From Cenococcum geophilum 1.58 (lineage: Eukaryota; Ascomycota; Dothideomycetes; Gloniales; Gloniaceae): a DNA stretch of 64,000 bases. The stretch covers positions 62,001 through 126,000 of the forward strand of contig KV748251.1 of assembly GCA_001692895.1 (NCBI GenBank), in the 5' to 3' direction. The notes below the pieces were generated by a model. It was given only the letters and a program-made list of their open reading frames with translations. It searched no databases and was not told the DNA's origin. Positions 53,733-64,000 of the stretch are shown one piece after another; positions within the stretch are counted from its first letter, which is position 1; every line of letters starts with the position of its first letter. Both the position numbers and the translations under genes were made by a program.

Positions 53733-56700
53733 ATAAACGACAAATATACATTATAAATGCGTACTAAACAACAATCCCTATACTAATAATACTTCCCTCC
53801 CTCTGAAAATATGGCTATGCTTACCTTAAATAACTAAAAAGACTTCTTACTACTAGGGGTAGCTAAGCACGCGAAACTTATTAATAAAGATTGGGACGAA
53901 TTCGCCTTTAATATAATAACTTATACCGCAAAACAAGTTAACAGCTTTCTTTTATACTATATTATATTCTACTAAAATTAATACTATACCAACTTATAAC
54001 TATAGGAGGATTTTAGGCAGGATTTTATAGGATAGACTGCTAATACCTAGGTACTTAGTAACGTTAATATTATTCGGGACTTTTAAGACTTCCTTTATAG
54101 GAATAGGGTATACGTTACTAAGAACGGTAACCTAATTACTAGTAATATTTAGGCCGTTATTACTAGTATAGAAGAACTAATATGGACAGAAGCTAAGATT
54201 ATACGTTAATTATGGAAACCTAAAAACAACCTATATTCTTTAGAAGGTAACTTTAATTTATATTAAAACCCCTAGAACGCTAACCCCCTACCTAAAGCTG
54301 CTCTCCTACCTAGAGGTGCTCTCCTACTTAGAGTTACTCCGCCTTTACCTTCTTTACTCTAGCTAACTAGTAAGCCTTTACTATAAAAAGTTACAAATCT
54401 AATAAAGGTATATTTAGACAAAGAGAAGAAGTTTAAAGGAGAACTGTATAATATACTTAGAGCAAAACTATAGGTCTTTTATAACTATTATAATAAGGTT
54501 AGAATTTAACGCCACTAGTACTATTACGCTTTCTCTATTATATTAAAGGGACAGACAGCAATATTCTATTACAACTATATTACGGGTAAAAACTATAACT
54601 TTAATATAATGCTTTAGCTTACTAGAGCCCACTTTAAGACTAATAAAAATTGCTAACTTTATATATCTAAATAGCGGGAGACTATGTTTTAAAGAGTTAT
54701 TACTTTTAACCTAATAAAGACTCGTTTAGAGTGCCTTTAACTACTCTTTAATAAACTTTAGAAAATCTAATATGGCCTTACTAAAACTTACTAAAATAAG
54801 AATAGCCTAAGGGATTAGGTTATCTTAGCATGCCATAGCGTTTCTAAGTGTAACTTAGCGCTATATAAACCTATAGATATATTTAAAGGAGTATATACTA
54901 AGCTACGCTCTGCTATAGGTACTATAATATAAATATAAGAATCTTAATAGTTCTATACCGAAAACTTTACCTAACTAAGTATTCCTAACTAACACAATTA
55001 TAACTGAACTAATTAAATATATAGTGGCCGCAGTAGGGAATATAAAAGAGGGTATAATTAATGTTAACTATAAGGTAATTATAGAGGTCCTTATAGAGGT
55101 TTATTTTAAAGTAATTGTTAGAAGAAATGCTACGTTTATAAAAAGCTAAATTACTAGTTAATTAGATACTCCCTTAATAAGCGAAAAGAGGTATATAACA
55201 AGTTTCGTTAGAGTATAAAAAATATTAGAAATTATAAGGTTACTACGGCCTACTTCTAAAGCTTCCTAGTTTAATATAAAGGCGTAGAAGACCTTAAGGG
55301 TAAGGTTAATAAGACTAAACAGCTCCTTATAGATATGGAAATTAAGGACTACTTACCTAACTAATACTTTACTAAGTATAGTAAGGTAAATAGCATATAA
55401 ACCGTCGCTATCCTTAATAACCAATCTACGCTCCATTCTATTATAAAGTTAGATATCTTTAATAAGCTAAAGGAGAGCTCCGCGTTTTCCTTTAATAATA
55501 GATACTCGGCGAACGTCTTCTATAGTATTATACCGGATACTAGAGCCGCAGGAGTATCTATAGTAGGAGAACCTTAAGTTCGAGCCCTTTAATAGCTTAA
55601 TAGCTCTATTTAGATTAACTATTTAACGGCAGGCTAGTATATAATTCGTTTTGGTAAAGGTACTATAATCTCTCTCGGCATAATTAGGGTTTAAACCCCC
55701 TTAGGGTATATTAGTTTTTATATTATTCCTATAAATACTCCGTTTCTATTTTATATTAAAGATATAAATAAATTAGGCGTTAGGCTTAACAACCTTAAAA
55801 ATATATTTATTTAGGAAGATAATTAGGTGCCTATTATGCGCAAATAAGGTTACCCCTAGTTGCTCCTTTATTAACTAGAAAAGAGTATTACTTAAAGCTA
55901 CTTAACTAAGCTAGAATTACGCCAACTATACCGTTATTTTGGCCACCTATCTATTTATTAATTACTTAGGGTTCTTTAATAAGTAGGCTATAAAGTTAAG
56001 GTTAAGGTAATTAAGTATTTTATAAAGTATTACTATTATTACTAAATAAACCAGAAGTCCCCTAGCCGATTTAAGTTCACCCTTAAGAATAACTATAACT
56101 TTAACTTCTATATTATTATTAACGTTATATATCTTAGCGGCAAGCTAGTGCTTTAAGTTATTAACTTCTTAACCTTTTTCTAAGCCGCGCGTTTCTTAAA
56201 AGATATATTAGCTAGAAACGCATAGGAGACCCTTTAGTTATGCTAGATTAATATCTATTTAGGACCCCCTAATTAAATTGTCTATAACGTAGAAAAGAAC
56301 TTTTTATCTATAAAGTTTTAATAATAGATAAAGGCAATGGCAATTAAGGTTAAGGAAGTCCCTATTAAGGCATATAATAGTATTAGAAAAGTAAAACAAT
56401 ATTATACGCCATTACGCCGCGTATATAAGATTATCTCTTTAGAACTAAAGGACGCTAGCGAAAAACTTACCTTATAAATGGCTGTTAAAGCTATTAACAA
56501 TTCCGCTAGCCCAGATAGACTTATACCTATATTACTAGTCTTTAGCGCTTACCCTTAAATAACTAATAATTTTTTACTATCTCCCTCTATTATATAATAA
56601 GCTGAGGCTATTTATAAGGCAATAAAGGAGGTGCAACGTCTCTACGCTATACGTTAGGTCAACGACGTACTAGGAATAAAAAATAGCCTAAATACCTTAA

Positions 56701-58744
56701 TTATGCTTAATCTGCTACTCTAGTCTAAGGTACACATATAAGATAAAAAGGGAGGATAGTTAGGCCTATACTAACTTATTATAATTAATAGTTAAACTTA
56801 TACTATTTAGATGCCTTACAGACCTACTTAATTCCATTTAACTATTATTAAGCCTTACTATAAAGATAACAATTCTAAGCCTTTATAGGATGCCCTAGAA
56901 GATACCCTAAAAGAAAACTATAATTAATATACTCTAGAAGGCAACTACGATCCTAATATAATTATAGTAGATGCGCTATAACTACGACGCGGTAGAGGTC
57001 GCCTAAAGGGATTACAAAATCACTAACATCTTATTAATTTTAAAGAATAATTTGTTGCCGCTATTAAAAATAGAGTTAAGTTATTAATGGCCTTTATAAC
57101 AGCTAAGGAGAAGGCTAACTTTAAACTCGCAAAATAGCTTTAAAAGGAAGGTTGTATTATAACTCTAGGAGCTCCTTTCTAAGTATTTAATAAGTAGGAG
57201 ATTAATAGTCTTATTATAAGAGGAGTTTTTAAATTTAAGAAGTATGACCCTACTAAGTTTAATAGAGTTCGTATCTTTAAGTTAAGAATGGTTAATAAGA
57301 TTAAGGGCAAAGCTACTAACGCCCTATTTAAGAAATTAAAGCTTATTATTTAAGGCTATAATAATAATAGCAAGGAGGTAATTCTTATGTAGTCTCCTAT
57401 AATTTAATAAGCTAGTTAGTAAGTTATTATTACGCTAGCTCCCTCCTTAATAAAGAATAGAATAGCGGTTTATTTATAAGATATTACTTAAGCCTACACC
57501 TAATTAGAGACGCACCTTTAGCGCTTAATATTGGCATACCTTCCGGAGCAAATTCGCTACTAGTATCCTAAAGATACGATTATAGTTATACTTAAGCTAT
57601 TATATAAAATCGCAAAGGTAGAAACTTACTAGTAGGCTACCTATAGTAAGTACTATAAAGAGAAGCTTTTAATAACTACTTCTATATTCAATCCCTGCTT
57701 CCTTATTATAACTATAGGAACTCCGTTTAAAATCGTTGGTATATAAATTAATAATATAATTATCTTAGGGGACGACTAATTCTTAGCTCTTAAAGAAAAT
57801 AAGCTAATAAAGGCAAATCTTATAGCAAAGCTAAAAGAAAAGCTTAATTTAATAATACTATTACTCTTTAATAGATGCATCCTCTCCCTAAATAAGGATT
57901 CTATTACTTTACGCCAGAAGGGTTAAGGTAAGAAGATTAACGTTATTAACGTTAATTCCCTAAAGTAAGGATATAAAAAGCAATACGCTCGTAAAGCTTA
58001 TGTTACTTCTATCTATTAACCTAAGGCTTTATTTAATCTCTTTATTACCGCCTAACACTAGAAACTAACTAAGGATGACGTTCTTACCCTAAATAAATAT
58101 CTTTTTTAGTAAATAAACCATCTTAATCGGGGATTACTTTATATGCCTATTAATCTTCCTACCGCTAAGCTCTTTATATTTATTAATAGATCGTTTATAA
58201 ATAATAAAGATTTTAGCTCCTAGTTAGGATATAAGATTATTATCGCAAATAAATTTACTAAAGAGAATAACTTTATAATCTATGGCAATCTTATTTATTA
58301 GAGCTTAACTAAGAGCAAGCGCGTTACCTAAAGTGTTTTAGTGTTAGAGATATATAAAATAGTTGGCGGAGTTAATATAGCAATTACAATTAGAACTACC
58401 CTAAAGATAATTATAGATTAACTTAAACTTCCTATTATCCCTATAATCATATACACTAACTTATATTCCCTCTATAAGTATTTAGTTAAGCTTAGTACTA
58501 TAAAAAAGAAGCGCCTTATAATTAATATTATAGTACTTTAGCAATCCTATAAGTATTAAGAACTCTTTAAGATTTAATAGATTAATAGCTAAGATAACCC
58601 GGCAAATATAATAACAAAGGCGAACCTAAATAAGGCACTAGAGACGTTCGTTAATATAAATACTCTACGTATATAAGTTAAAGGTTAGGTTAAAAGGGAA
58701 TCCCTAGAAATTTCTTAGTTATATAAGGTCTTAAGATATCTAGG

Positions 58745-58883
58745 AACTTTAACTAGCGGTTAAAGTTGTCTAATTAGTTAGATTCTCTTACCAAGACTTT
58801 TTAGAGCATAATATTCTGCAGACCCTAACTTAACCCAGCTAATTAGGATTTTTTATCCCCGGGATAGAAAATTGCTATTAGCT
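58745..58883 (+). other. Two-hairpin module in the 3' noncoding region of copia Y
   Basis: Hairpin 1 (58745-58767) has perfect 9-bp arms AACTTTAAC / GTTAAAGTT with loop TAGCG. Hairpin 2 (58848-58872) has arms ATTTTTTAT / ATAGAAAAT with loop CCCCGGG and is enclosed by a second stem AGCTAAT (58837-58843) / ATTAGCT (58877-58883). The same module is in gypsy family B at 17647-17793. Confidence 0.75.
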
Positions 58884-59091
58884 TGCTTACTACTAGTACC
58901 TTAGCGGCCCTCCGAACAAGATATCTACCTATAACTCCTAAGTAAGAAAGCACTACGTGCTAAGAGGTAAATTTTGGGATAGCGAGACTTATATTATAAT
59001 AGCAATAGTAAGTAAGAAGGATTAATATTTGCTACGCTAGTTAAGCGGTATATATATATATAGATAGCAACTATAAAAGAAGAGTTGCCAG

Positions 59092-59286
59092 TATTAGGAA
59101 TAAAGGTAAGTAGTTACCATATAAGGCAAGTTGCCGTTACGTGCGGTAAGTTGCTATCACGTATCGCCGCGGCAGTAGCGTAGCAAGGAGCCTTAAGCTC
59201 CTCACCCTCCCTAACATATATAAAAACAACAATTATCATACTATCTACGAACCGTAGCTACGTGATATCCCCTTATATAACCAACA
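59092..59286 (+). repeat. 3' LTR of copia Y
   Basis: A 195-bp LTR from TATTAGGAATAAAGG to ACCAACA, followed by the target-site duplication GGTTA. It lacks one 20-bp unit found in the 5' LTR. Confidence 0.92.
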
Positions 59287-59436
59287 GGTTAAGATAACCT
59301 AGTAGATATAATAATAAAGGCAAACCTAAACAAGGCTTTAGAAATATTTGTTAATATAAATACTCTATATATATAAGTTAAAGGTTAGGTTAAAAGGGAG
59401 TAAGAGTATAATATTTTATAAACCCTAATTTTAACT

Positions 59437-59483
59437 AGCTAATTAGGATTTTCTATACCCGGCATAGAAAATCGCTATTAGCT
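59437..59483 (+). other. Hairpin 2 of the shared module in copia X
   Basis: Outer arms AGCTAAT (59437-59443) and ATTAGCT (59477-59483) enclose inner arms ATTTTCTAT (59448-59456) and ATAGAAAAT (59464-59472) with loop ACCCGGC. Spacing is identical to copia Y. The first hairpin of the module is absent here. Confidence 0.75.
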
Positions 59484-59695
59484 CGCTTATAACTAGCGCC
59501 TTAGCGGCCCCAATATAATATCCACCTATAACTTTAAGTAAGAAAGCACCACGTGCTAAGAGGCAAATTTTAAATCAGCGAGACTTATATTATAATAGCA
59601 ATAGTAAGTAAGGAGGATTAATATTTATTACGCTAGTTAAGCAGTATTTATATATAGATAACAACCACAAAAGAAGAGTTGCCAGTGTTGGGAAT

Positions 59696-59851
59696 GAGGC
59701 AAGCGGTCGTCACGTGATGCCGCGGCACTAGCGTGGCGAGGAGTCTTAGGCTCCCCGCCCTTCCTCATTCCAATCAATAAGCTTTATTAACCAACATCAC
59801 TGTAACCTACTCGAGTAGTCGTTATTGGTGAGTCACCCTATGTGACCAACA
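59696..59851 (+). repeat. 3' LTR of copia X
   Basis: A 156-bp LTR from TGTTGGGAATGAGG to TGACCAACA. The first ~70 bp and the last ~45 bp match the LTRs of Y (shared CCGCGGCA, TAGCGTGGCGAGGAG); the middle differs and the GGCAAnTTGCC palindromes are missing. It is the least RIP-mutated part of the transposon block. No matching 5' LTR is visible near 30350. Confidence 0.75.
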
Positions 59852-60678
59852 GATTCTTTAAGTAATTATTTCTCTCCCCACATATACTAAAGCTTTATAT
59901 CTATTATATTAAGATATAAGATATTGTCAGGTAACGAAGTCACCTCGCAGTTCCGCACAACCGTGCCTGGCATCTTGCCGTGGCTGGGTGGTGCGGAGCC
60001 TGTCACCTCACAGATATAGTATTCTAGAAAATAACTTAGATTTTAAATTACCTACTGTCTGAATAAGGTTCTGTAATATAGTAGACACAGTTGCTTGTAA
60101 CCAATTGGGTTAACCACGTGAGCTAAGCGAGCTCAGGAGATCCATCAAATTCCACCTGTAGAAGTAGAGAAAAGAAGAAGACGAATACAATTGAACCAAA
60201 AACCCCCCCACCGTGATCCGAACACCTACCTATATTTAACTTTTAATATAAGATAGCTATGATATAGCTACTAGATAGAATAAATAAAGAAGTTAAAGAG
60301 CTTTTACCTCATAACATTTTTAAGATAATTAGACGTGGGAAAGGTGGCAAAGTTTGAGTAATTTAATGATCCGTGGTTGATTACCACCAAATCGCGACTA
60401 AAAAGCTCCCAGACACTTCGCAGAGAATTCAAGGCGGATAGGAAGCAGTACGCACGTGCTCTCGCCCCATTCTCGCCCACGAAGCGCCTGATTTATGAGA
60501 TAAACCAGGAGAACGTAAGCAGGTGTTCGCTACGTGGTCAACTTCATGTACTAGCATACCAGCAAGTGAACGATGAAACATCATACAAGGTGTATAACTA
60601 GGTATTTCGTGAAAATTCGTTTCACCGTTTCAAATCCCTACAGGAACGCCAATCTTAGTCCTCTATATTCTGGATATC
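59852..60678. other. Transition zone between transposon block and gene space
   Basis: No gene could be supported. 59928-60030 is GC-rich and begins TGTCAGGTAACG, faintly LTR-like, but has no partner. 60160-60300 is purine-rich, then AT-rich. On the + strand 60377-60601 is an open frame of 74 codons with a GTAAGC donor-like site at 60515, but no start context, homology or second exon could be recognised. The 3' end and polyadenylation signals of the F-box gene must lie at the right end of this zone. Confidence 0.5.
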
Positions 60679-62773
60679 TCAAAAGAATTTGCCCAACTCC
60701 ACTGGCACATGTTGCCGCTTCAGAGGGTGTGAACAGCCTCCACTTCCTGGAATCCACCGCACTCTCCTGAGATCCTTGGTACGGGTCTGCACTTTCAACA
60801 AATCGGGTATCCCAATGACAGCATTCTCGCTTCCTTTCACATCCGGTTCCAATGAATACTCAATCTGTGAGCCCACTGTGCCCATGTAAGCTCTAATGGT
60901 GTACACATGCTGGATTACACCGTCTTCCTCCACTACCACCTTGAGTCCCGGTCTTCGACGAGCATCCTCAATGCGCTCCTGCGCTGCTATCCTCGCTGCC
61001 GTAAGAGAGCGGAGGTAATGTGTCTCACTAGCGGTAGGAACATCCATTCTCCTTACGAGGTGTTGGTCGCTGGTGTGTGCTATCTGCGCCAGCGGCCTAC
61101 AGAGATCCTGCAGGAGCCCGTCGTGGTCACTTGGCGCTCTTATCGTCCTGAGACTAGGAAATGCACCAGCTTCAACTGATGAAGCAAGATCGTCGTTTGC
61201 TGTACCGGGAACTAGAATGTCCCAATGAAGGAATTGAAGGGACCTGGATTGAAAGACCGGAAAGGGAGCTACGGCTCCCGGTATCAGGCCAGGGGATCCA
61301 TCTTGAACGAGAGTAAATCTCCGCAGTTCGGGGAGGCTAGAGAGGAATTTTGATATCACGCTCAAGAGCATGATTTCCAGATCAATCAAGGAGAGACTTC
61401 GCAAAGTTTTGGCGGCTTCCGAGGTTGCGAATCGTAGCAGCCCTTTATCGGTCACACCATGGAGATCCTGTAGTCTGAGGGAATGTAGTGCCGGTAAGGC
61501 TTGTAGGGTTCGGTCGTTAAATTCTTCAGAGCTGAAATTTGATAAGAGAAGGTTCTTGAGTGAAGGGAGTTTCCTGAAAGTCGCTATGAATGATCGAAAA
61601 TTCATACATCCAGGCTTTTGTGCATGGAGCACAAGTGTTTCTAGAGCGAGCCAATTGTCGCTCTGCTGAACAAAGGTTTCTATAGGATCGTCGTATGGGA
61701 AATAGATATCGCTAATGCTTTTGTCAGAACCCGAGGGGACCTCAAGCCGTTCGTGGTTTTCCAGAATCCAAACACGCGCTCTAAGATTCCTTCTAGTTGA
61801 TAATGCATGGGACAGCCGATCGAAATTATGGTCGTATGAGATATTGAATCCAGTAATTCTTTCAAGGTTTGGACAGGCCATTACTATCGACGCTACCAAG
61901 TCCACGATGTCCGACTTTCCCGCTTGAGACGCATTTTGATATAGTTCGTAAACATCAGGTAGTTTCAGCTCTTGAACATATCTTGCTAATACAGAGCGCT
62001 CGCGTAGTGTTCGACGCAGAAGTTTTAAGCGCCCGGCATTTTTAACCTTTAGCTTTCTCAATTCGTGATGCGCATCGTCAGTAACTATCCAAATGCTGCG
62101 GTATCTGCAATGGTTTTGTCAGCCCACATTTAGGGTCCGACGCAGGCGAACATGCTCACAATTGTTCCCTCGCAGCTTTATCCCACGCTCGGCTCGTCAA
62201 TCCAAGATTGCGGATATCACGCAGATAGCATGACAGGCATACTTGGGATGCGGTATCAAAATGTAGGAGTTGTAGTTGCTGCAATATACAATCATAGATC
62301 TCCCGGGGCAGTTCCTGGAAGACGTGTGGAGGAAGGAGGCCAACTGGTCTTGTCCGACGCGGTATCGGGTGCTTTTTATATCGTTCAAGTTCCCACGGAG
62401 TTTTTACGAGAGTGGGGGCAGTCACGAAATTTGAACCATACGAGGAAATGCTGCTGTAGGAAGCTACGGAAGAACGCTCCGAGGACATTGAATCTCTAGA
62501 AGAGCGTGTATAGCGTGAGGATGCGACTGAAGACATTGAATTACGATGCTCGACTTGTGCCGCGGTGCAGGGCCGCGGGGCATCATATCTACCGGGAAGA
62601 GGATTAGCAGGGTTCCAAGCGGGTCGGTGCACCGAGGTGGCTATTTTGGTAAAGGCAGAAGGTAGTGACGCATACCTGCTGACTGCATCTCCAAACAAAA
62701 ATGGCTCTTTATCTGATGTGAAGGATCTGAACATTGCGAAGTGCAGGAGTACAGTGGAGAGGGAGAAAGCCAA
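60679..62773 (-). CDS. F-box protein with leucine-rich C-terminal part, two exons
   Basis: Probable substrate-recognition subunit of an SCF (Skp1-cullin-F-box) ubiquitin ligase. Exon 1 is 62773-62160, exon 2 is 62104-60679 (TGA stop at 60681-60679); joined they give 679 residues with the frame kept. Residues 1-77 are basic and aromatic, 78-114 are Ser-rich, and the F-box is about 155-215, starting LPREIYDCIL and running through LTSRAWDKAAREQLYRSIWI across the splice. Residues about 357-480 contain leucine-rich segments (LPSLKNLLLS, LPALHSLRL) that probably bind the target. An alternative start is Met14 (62734), where MFRSFTSDK resembles the start I expect for relatives. The layout matches an uncharacterised F-box family of filamentous ascomycetes that I recognise by its motifs; the target is unknown. 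Coding is intact, with none of the RIP damage seen 0.8 kb away. Confidence 0.88.
62105..62159 (-). other. Spliceosomal intron of the F-box gene
   Basis: A 55-nt intron with donor GTGAGC, a branch-like GCTGAC about 13 nt from the end, and acceptor CAG. Removing it joins exon 1 (ending GAACAATT) to exon 2 (starting ATACCGC) in one frame and places the residues YRSIWI directly after the F-box, as expected. Without splicing, exon 1 would stop at the TGA that overlaps the donor. Confidence 0.88.
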
Positions 62774-63862
62774 GGTTGAGAGACCATGTTGATGATAAGA
62801 AAAGCGCGCGTGGGCGGGAAATATATTGAAGAATCAGAGATCTAAGAGCTGAAGGACGCAAGCTTGCGCAACAAAATGGAACGTATCCGGAGTGTATCCA
62901 ATAACTGGGCTTAGAGACAGGCATTTCCACCAACTCGCGGAGATTTCTGATGCAGCTCAATAAGCCACCGACTAAGGAGGTGGATCCCTTCCCGCACCCA
63001 TTTTGTTTAGGCTGGAAGAGGCTGATGACCGAGGCTGGCAGTGACAGGTGAAACGGGTTGCTTTTTCTTTTGTTTCATAGAGACTGAATGCTAAACACAC
63101 AGCGGTTTGATATTTCAAGAAAACACCCGCTGGCACTGGCTTCTGGTCATGATTGTATGGCATTTGCTGATGATGAGGACATTGGGCGTGGTTAGGGAAC
63201 GCCTTGGTTTCGCTTCTCCCTGATGCCGATCGCGTTGATCGCCGACAAATGCGCCAGCCACATTTTCCACAAACATGTTGAGGGACGGAAGAGGGTAAGG
63301 CAGAGGGGCGATCATGCTTTTCTTCCGCAGCAAAGAGCCGGGGGAACGAAATGACAGCATTGATAAGAAGCATGTAAGCCGTCACATCCTGCCTAAACGG
63401 AAGAAACCAGCGGGGAAGATTCCTATCTGCGAGCTAACTACGGCTGTGGCACTTTCTATTACATCAACCCTCGCATCTCTGCGCTCCAGCGTTGTCGTCG
63501 GCTTCAGTATGCGGCTTTGACAGACCCTGGACAAAATCACCCTCCGTAATCTTCCTACCCTTCATAATCTTTCACAATTTTCACAATTTTCTCACTCGCA
63601 TATTCTCCGGGGCTGGATCCCACACGGCCCTAATGTGGCTAGTTCACTTTTATTCCCCCAGCGCCTCTATTGACAATCTTTTCCTGCTCTTCCTCACGAC
63701 GCCCTCGTGACGCCCCAGTGGCGCCCCCGCTAGCTAAGAGACTTTATATGAGCAACCTCTCTATGTAACTATATACGTGGTATCAATCCTCCCTTTGCCA
63801 AAAGCTACTTTCACCAAACGCCGCCAATACCGCATCTCGTGTTCCCTTGGGAATTGGCCAGG
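62774..63862. other. Intergenic region between two minus-strand genes
   Basis: About 1.1 kb with GC content typical of gene space. It must hold the promoter and 5' untranslated region of the F-box gene on its left side and the 3' end of the reductase gene on its right. Several overlapping short frames exist on both strands (the longest is 137 codons, 63385-62972 minus), but none shows a recognisable domain. A small direct repeat TTTCACAAT occurs at 63571-63590. Confidence 0.6.
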
Positions 63863-64000
63863 CTACTTCTCGTCGGCCCACACATCGTATCCGAACGTAT
63901 CCTTCATATCGACGAACCGTGTATGGCGTCCCTCTGCAACCTTGTTCACTGCCTCAAAGTCCGCATCGCTCAGTGTAGGCACCTGCAAGTTACTGTCGAT
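63863..64000 (-). CDS. Probable aldo/keto reductase, C-terminal end (partial)
   Basis: The last 45 codons of a gene that continues beyond the window, ending in TAG at 63865-63863. The residues include NLQVPTLSDADFEAVNKVAE and the end TRFVDMKDTFGYDVWADEK. A segment of the type 'L-x-x-P-x-L-S-D-x-D-F', followed by a conserved TRFV...DTFGYDVW tail, is what I associate with fungal NADPH-dependent aldo/keto reductases; this tail usually helps form the substrate pocket. The catalytic residues (Asp, Tyr, Lys, His) would lie upstream, outside the window, so the assignment rests on the tail alone. It is transcribed in the same direction as the F-box gene, about 1.1 kb upstream of it. Confidence 0.65.
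   Translation of the reverse strand: MDSNLQVPTLSDADFEAVNKVAEGRHTRFVDMKDTFGYDVWADEK

Larger units (their letters stand above)
53239..59286 (+). mobile_element. Ty1/copia fossil Y, nested in copia X
   Basis: A + strand copia element of 6,048 bp with target-site duplication GGTTA on each side (53234-53238 and 59287-59291). Parts: LTR 53239-53453; a leader of about 350 bp with three palindromes; gag from about 53811 to 55170; protease about 55500; integrase about 55900-56400; reverse transcriptase about 57450-57830; RNase H about 58130-58700; a 3' noncoding stretch (about 58720-59091) with two hairpins; LTR 59092-59286. It inserted into the RNase H end of its relative X. RIP-degraded with dozens of breaks. 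A few N calls lie in the leader (53608, 53645-53647, 53668). Confidence 0.92.
59287..59851 (+). mobile_element. Ty1/copia fossil X, piece 4 (RNase H end, 3' noncoding region, 3' LTR)
   Basis: Continues X after Y and its GGTTA duplication. The first 100 bp are the end of the pol reading, alignable with Y at about 58600-58700. Then comes a 3' noncoding stretch with one hairpin (59437-59483), and the 3' LTR (59696-59851). AT-richness drops sharply inside this piece: the LTR is GC-rich and shows little RIP. Confidence 0.8.

Noticed and set aside
59928-60230. A possible solo LTR starting TGTCAGGTAACG
   Set aside because: No partner, no clear right end and no target-site duplication could be found.
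60215-60232. A tRNA 3' part, from CCGTGATCCGAACAC
   Set aside because: It faintly recalls a tRNA T-arm complement, but no cloverleaf with acceptor, D and anticodon arms can be drawn around it.
60907-61669. Plus-strand open frames of 90-99 codons
   Set aside because: Shadows of the F-box gene's exon 2 on the opposite strand.
62972-63385. 137-codon minus-strand open frame upstream of the F-box gene
   Set aside because: No domain, overlaps other frames of similar length, and has a composition like untranslated DNA; not enough to call a gene.

Overview
The window looks like an ascomycete (Pezizomycotina) chromosome segment. About 59.8 kb is a transposon graveyard, and about 4 kb of ordinary gene space follows at the right edge. 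The left part is AT-rich and full of TA steps, and every protein-like reading is riddled with stops. Wherever two copies of one sequence can be aligned by eye (LTR pairs, target-site duplications), the differences I counted are transitions only. That is the mark of repeat-induced point mutation (RIP), a process of filamentous ascomycetes. The F-box gene on the right resembles a protein family I associate with filamentous ascomycetes, and its single 55-nt GT-AG intron is typical of such fungi. I infer a Dothideomycete-like host, but the exact taxon is not proven by the sequence.

Layout, left to right. 1-486 is unclassified RIP-degraded DNA. 487-6173 is a Ty3/gypsy chromovirus fossil (family D, + strand). 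6174-8028 and 28860-~30350 are two halves of one Tad1-like LINE on the - strand, split by an 8-kb-class Ty3/gypsy element (family A copy 1, 8029-28859). That element is itself split by two other Ty3/gypsy fossils, family B (11198-18112) and family C (21131-27043). From ~30351 to 59851 a Ty1/copia fossil (X, + strand) is broken into four pieces by three insertions: a small LTR element of unknown type (E, 30493-40500) that carries family A copy 2 (31364-39314) inside it, family A copy 3 (41772-49811), and a second copia element (Y, 53239-59286). Seven insertions have 5-bp target-site duplications that can be read directly, so the nesting order is well supported: LINE and copia X are oldest, then E, A1, A3 and Y, then A2 (inside E), B and C (inside A1).

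Gene space. 59852-60678 is a transition zone without a supported gene. 60679-62773 (- strand) is an intact two-exon gene for a 679-residue F-box protein with a leucine-rich C-terminal part, probably a substrate adaptor of an SCF ubiquitin ligase. 62774-63862 is intergenic. 63863-64000 (- strand) is the C-terminal end of a probable aldo/keto reductase that runs off the window.

Most worth a second look: a two-hairpin module in the 3' noncoding parts of both a copia and a gypsy element, which are unrelated superfamilies; three copies of one imperfect palindrome in the leader of copia Y; paired GGCAAnTTGCC palindromes at 20-bp spacing in the copia LTRs; and element E, which has clean LTRs, a 21-bp minisatellite and an unrecognised minus-strand coding region but no visible polymerase.
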